Shown here: positions 14,827 through 17,796 of the stretch, piece by piece
How positions within the stretch are numbered: the first letter of the stretch is position 1
Layout of the letters: every line of letters begins with the position of its first letter
DNA from: Hydrogenothermaceae bacterium
Lineage (GTDB): Bacteria; Aquificota; Aquificia; Aquificales; Hydrogenothermaceae
Direction of reading: 5' to 3'
Assembly: GCA_015490675.1 (NCBI GenBank)
Contig: WFXI01000046.1
Coordinates: forward strand, 1-17,796
Length of the DNA stretch: 17,796 nt
Program-made: the position numbers and the translations under genes
The notes under the pieces: generated by a model
Told to the model about the DNA's origin: nothing
Database searches by the model: none
What the model saw: the letters and a program-made list of their open reading frames with translations, nothing else

Positions 14827-16259
14827 GAATATTTTTAATTCAGGACGGTGAAGCATATGAGAGAGAAATAGAACTACCATTTAAAGTAGAAAATATTGAA
14901 AAAGTAAGAGATTTAGATTTTGGCTCAATAAATTTCTTCCCTGTTTTCTTGATTTATACTGATAAAAACGATTTTTTCGAAAACACCTGTAAGAGAATAA
15001 GGAACAATCCAAATCCACATATTTATTTATCTCCTATTGTCTTATTAGAAACCGAAAAGCATTTTCCGAAGAGATTAGAAGCTATGGCGGATGTTGTAGT
15101 TAATTTAAATGAGTATAATAAGGAAGATATTAATAATAGAACTTTTTTCTATAAAATCGATAAAATTCACAGGAGTTTTAAAAACTTAAATATACCCCCG
15201 GGAACAAAAGACAACAGTATTATATTGAAAGTGGTCAGGTATATATATACAAGAGACAAAAAAGCAAAACCTGTAAGGGACTCATCGTCAATATACGGTT
15301 TAAGTTATCCTCATCTTGAAACACTTTTAACAAAAGAGGATGCCAGTATATTTAACGTCTTAGATTTACTTGAAGATAGAAAGTTCCTATTAGGAGAGTT
15401 CTTTGAAAAGGTTCATTTCTGTAATAAATGTTTTTCCGCATTTCTAAATTTCATGGAAACATGTGTTAATTGTGGTTCAGGAAATCTTTCAGTAGAAAAT
15501 CTTATACATCACTTTCCATGTGCTTATGTAGGTCCTGAAGAAGATTTTATGGAGGGGAATATACTCAGATGTCCAAAGTGCAGAAAAGAACTTAAGGGAT
15601 TAGGAGTAGATTTTGATAGACCTACAATAATATATAAATGCAATGACTGTGGTTTTGTTTCACAGGATGCTCACGTTAAAGCTATCTGTTTCCATTGTGA
15701 AAAAGAATCTGAACCAGAAGATTTGATTTTGAGAACAATAAAAAATTATGAATTAACAGCACTTGGGGAAAATATTGCTATTTATGGTATGGAAAGTCTA
15801 TTTTTTACAGCTTTAAAAGAAAGGGTAAATATTATACAGTATGAAACATTCCTTACCGTTCTAAAATTAGAAATAGAAAGATGTAAAAGATATAGGATAA
15901 AAAGTAGTCTAATAGCTTTTCAAATAAAAAATATTAATGATTTATACGAAAAATTAGGTAAAAGAGCTACAGAATTATTAAAAGAGATAAGTATTATTAT
16001 TCAAACTATAACAAGAAAAAGTGATGTTATATCCATGCTAAATGAGAGTCTAATACTCATTCTTCTCCCGCACACTCCAAAGGAAGGAGCAACAATGGTT
16101 CTGACAAGACTAAAAGATAATATAAATCAATTAATTAGCAGTAATATAGACATATCTTTAGAAATAATAACAGGGTTTAAAGAAATCCCGGACGTTGAGA
16201 CAGAACCGGATGTTTTTATAGAGAATCTATTGGAAAAAATGGAAGTGAAGGAAAATTGA
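14823..16259 (+). CDS. Zinc-ribbon (TackOD1-like) protein with a degenerate GGDEF domain, probable signalling regulator of the synthase
   Basis: A 478-residue cytoplasmic protein with no signal or membrane helix. Residues 1-110 resemble a degenerate receiver fold (VFLIYTDKND, HIYLSPIVLLE, MADVVVNL). Residues 195-295 hold five CxxC pairs (200/203, 214/217, 250/253, 273/276, 289/292), plus HHFPCAYVGPEEDF (229-242). From memory this pattern matches the TackOD1 output domain: zinc knuckles with a central His-Cys segment. Residues 320-455 follow a GGDEF layout, ending ILILLPHTPKEGATMVLTRL. The signature position reads NESLI (407-411), so cyclase activity is unlikely, but RKSD (398-401) sits exactly five residues before it, where the inhibitory c-di-GMP site RxxD belongs. 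A c-di-GMP receptor role like that of PelD is inferred. It begins in ATGA overlap with the HlyD gene, and the synthase starts 9 bp after its stop. Confidence 0.75.
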   Translation: MRIFLIQDGEAYEREIELPFKVENIEKVRDLDFGSINFFPVFLIYTDKNDFFENTCKRIRNNPNPHIYLSPIVLLETEKHFPKRLEAMADVVVNLNEYNKEDINNRTFFYKIDKIHRSFKNLNIPPGTKDNSIILKVVRYIYTRDKKAKPVRDSSSIYGLSYPHLETLLTKEDASIFNVLDLLEDRKFLLGEFFEKVHFCNKCFSAFLNFMETCVNCGSGNLSVENLIHHFPCAYVGPEEDFMEGNILRCPKCRKELKGLGVDFDRPTIIYKCNDCGFVSQDAHVKAICFHCEKESEPEDLILRTIKNYELTALGENIAIYGMESLFFTALKERVNIIQYETFLTVLKLEIERCKRYRIKSSLIAFQIKNINDLYEKLGKRATELLKEISIIIQTITRKSDVISMLNESLILILLPHTPKEGATMVLTRLKDNINQLISSNIDISLEIITGFKEIPDVETEPDVFIENLLEKMEVKEN

Positions 16260-16268
16260 GAATAGGAC

Positions 16269-17600
16269 ATGATTGAATATAGTTTGAATTATATAGAAGA
16301 AGTACTTACATACATATCAAAACGTTCTTTCATAGAACTGATTTTTATGTTCTGGCCATTTTTCTTTTTTGATTTACCTCGTTTTCTTATTTTGGATTTT
16401 GTATGCCTAACATTTTTTGTTTTAAAAAGAAAAAAAGAAAAAATAAAATGGTTATCAGCAAAATACATGCTTTACAGAGAAAAGCCACTTATATCTATTA
16501 TTGCTCCCGGAAGAAATGAAGGGAAAAATATATACAAATTAGCTTCATCACTGAGAAACCAAACTTACAAAAATATAGAAATAATAGTTGTTGATGATGG
16601 TTCGGACGATGATACACCGCAGATACTTGAGTATTTAGAGAAAAAAGGACTAATTGATAAATTTTTTCGCTGTGAAGTTAGGGGAGGGAAAGCCTCTGCT
16701 GCAAATCTTGCGTTAAGATATGCAAAAGGTAAGTTCATAGTACATTTAGATGCTGATAGTCATCTAAAAGAAGACGCTATAGAAAAGATTGTTTTACCAT
16801 TCTATATGGATAGGAATATCGGAGCGGTAAATGGTGATATAAGGGTTAGAAATATAGATTCCAATATAATCACAAATTTACAAGCTATTGAGTACATAAA
16901 ATCAATATCTACTGGAAGAATCGTATCCTCAACTTTAGGTATTCTTAGAATTGTTTCTGGGGCATTTGGAGCTTTTCGAAAGGATATTTTAGAAAGGATA
17001 AAAGGTTGGGATGTTGGACCCGGTCTTGATGGAGATATAACTATACGAATAAGAAAATTAGGATTTAAAGTAGTTCATCAACCCGATTCTATATGTTATA
17101 CCAGTGTTCCCACTTCAATTACTAAACTAGCAAAACAAAGATACCGCTGGAACAGGTCTTTAGTCCGTTTTAGAATACGCAGGCATAGAGATTTATTATC
17201 TCCTTTTAATAAAAATTTTAAAGTTCTAAATACATTATCTATATTAGATAACTTATTTTTCAATATGATTTTAAACTTCAAATGGTGGATATATCTGTTC
17301 CAAATAATTCTTGTATATAAGAGTAATGTGATATTTATCCTATCAATCAACTATATTTTATACTTAATCATGAATGTACTGGAATACAGCATCGCTATTA
17401 CTGTTCTTGGAAAAACGTTTAGAAAGAAAGAATTTACCTTATGGTTATACATTCCTCTTATGCCCCTGTATACCGGATTTTTTCTAAGAACTATAAGAAC
17501 ATTTGCACACATTATGGAACTAATTTTTAAAGCTTCTTACTATGACAAATGGAACCCTTGGAAAGTTTCAAAATTGGCTAAACAGGAAGACATAAGATAA
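16269..17600 (+). CDS. Membrane-bound processive family 2 glycosyltransferase (polysaccharide synthase)
   Basis: A 443-residue synthase. One or two N-terminal membrane helices (about 20-52) are followed by a cytoplasmic GT2 domain (about 74-300) and several C-terminal helices (about 325-415). GT2 motifs are complete: APGRNEG, VVDDGSDDD (107-115) with the UDP-binding Asp, GGKASAANLAL (139-149), HLDADS (159-164) with the metal-binding DxD, GLDGDITIRIRKLG (252-265) in the place of the acceptor-base (xED) motif with Asp254, and KQRYRW (289-294), the Q(Q/R)xRW motif of processive enzymes such as cellulose, chitin, hyaluronan and PNAG synthases. LDGD in place of the usual ED is noteworthy. No PilZ domain is present, which fits regulation by the upstream degenerate GGDEF protein. 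Sugar and linkage are unknown. It ends the operon, and an IS end lies about 50 bp further on. Confidence 0.92.
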   Translation: MIEYSLNYIEEVLTYISKRSFIELIFMFWPFFFFDLPRFLILDFVCLTFFVLKRKKEKIKWLSAKYMLYREKPLISIIAPGRNEGKNIYKLASSLRNQTYKNIEIIVVDDGSDDDTPQILEYLEKKGLIDKFFRCEVRGGKASAANLALRYAKGKFIVHLDADSHLKEDAIEKIVLPFYMDRNIGAVNGDIRVRNIDSNIITNLQAIEYIKSISTGRIVSSTLGILRIVSGAFGAFRKDILERIKGWDVGPGLDGDITIRIRKLGFKVVHQPDSICYTSVPTSITKLAKQRYRWNRSLVRFRIRRHRDLLSPFNKNFKVLNTLSILDNLFFNMILNFKWWIYLFQIILVYKSNVIFILSINYILYLIMNVLEYSIAITVLGKTFRKKEFTLWLYIPLMPLYTGFFLRTIRTFAHIMELIFKASYYDKWNPWKVSKLAKQEDIR

Positions 17601-17646
17601 ATTATCTTACTTAAGCAATGATTTTAGTGGAAGATTTGAAAATTTC

Positions 17647-17796
17647 GGTAGTTAGTTCATAAGTCTATAGGTAAAAAATTCCAATAAATAAACAATAAAG
17701 CTAAAGCTCTTTTCATTGAATCAACACTTTTCGCATAAGCTTTCGTTTTCCTCCTAAACATCGCAAGTCTATCCCTTATAACAGAATGTAACCCCT
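17647..17796 (-). mobile_element. End of an IS1-like insertion sequence, truncated by the window edge
   Basis: The transposase stop (17657-17659) is followed on the minus strand by ACTAACTACC, so the element end read inward is GGTAGTTAGT starting at 17647. From memory IS1 ends begin GGT(A/G)..., and the transposase gene stops just inside its terminal repeat in the same way. The flanking 9 bases, GAAAATTTC (17638-17646), would be the target duplication if the family call is right. The other end is outside the window, so neither the repeat nor the duplication can be tested. The remaining bases 17601-17637, between the synthase stop and this end, show no gene or clear terminator. Confidence 0.4.
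17657..17796 (-). CDS. Transposase C-terminal fragment, IS1-like (5' part beyond window)
   Basis: On the minus strand a frame open from the right edge encodes 45 residues before a TGA at 17659-17657. It contains VIRDRLAMFRRKTKAYAKS, then a hydrophobic tail, ALALLFIYWNFLP. The arrangement R-x-R-(L/I)-x6-(R)KT-x2-(F/Y)-(S/A)KS closely follows the basic C-terminal segment after the catalytic Glu of IS1-type DDE transposases. Other DDE families have looser versions of this pattern. The catalytic residues themselves are not in the window. It converges tail to tail with the polysaccharide synthase gene, 56 bp apart. Whether the full gene is intact cannot be judged. Confidence 0.55.
   Translation of the reverse strand, partial: GLHSVIRDRLAMFRRKTKAYAKSVDSMKRALALLFIYWNFLPIDL

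Noticed and set aside
14823..16259. Active diguanylate cyclase
   Set aside because: The GG(D/E)EF signature is replaced by NESLI and the metal-binding Asp region is altered (FQIKNINDLY), so catalysis is unlikely.

Overview
The window is AT-rich and gene-dense. It reads as a chromosomal segment of a low-GC bacterium, most plausibly a thermophilic member of the Aquificota (Hydrogenothermaceae- or Desulfurobacteriaceae-like). That guess rests on protein style and gene content (System II cytochrome c biogenesis, short GNAT-type acetylglutamate synthase, Lys-, Glu- and Ile-rich proteins). No rRNA or other taxonomic marker is present, so it is an inference.

Minus-strand half (7172 down to 1): a tightly packed cell-shape operon mreB-mreC-mreD-mrdA(PBP2)-rodA, with several overlapping start and stop codons. 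It is followed by an ArgA-like acetyltransferase, a histidine-phosphatase-family enzyme and the first two thirds of a CcsA/CcsB cytochrome c assembly protein, which runs off the left edge. The first five genes form the elongasome: the MreB filament, the MreC/MreD adaptors, the RodA glycan polymerase and the PBP2 transpeptidase.

Plus-strand half, first block (7266-11176): dapA, a Gfo/Idh/MocA oxidoreductase, a DegT/DnrJ/EryC1 aminotransferase, a 60-residue lipoprotein with a TTG start, ribH and nusB. The genes are closely spaced and look like one operon. A divergent promoter region of about 90 bp separates dapA from mreB. A 273-bp gap with two small hairpins follows nusB.

Plus-strand half, second block (11450-17600): four tightly coupled, visibly more AT-rich genes that look like a complete exopolysaccharide synthesis and export system. 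They are (1) a secreted TolC-like outer-membrane factor fused to a C-terminal TIM-barrel hydrolase-like domain, (2) an HlyD-type periplasmic adaptor, (3) a cytoplasmic protein with a receiver-like N-terminus, a five-CxxC zinc-ribbon region resembling TackOD1, and a degenerate GGDEF domain that keeps an I-site-like RxxD, and (4) a membrane-bound processive GT2 synthase. My reading is that the GT2 makes the polymer, the HlyD and TolC-like proteins carry it across the envelope, the fused hydrolase-like domain trims it, and the degenerate GGDEF protein controls it, possibly by binding c-di-GMP. This parallels Pel, Alg, PNAG and Bcs systems but is built from different parts. It is the most interesting content of the window.

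The right edge (17647-17796) holds the end of an insertion sequence with an IS1-like transposase C-terminus, pointing back toward the synthase gene.
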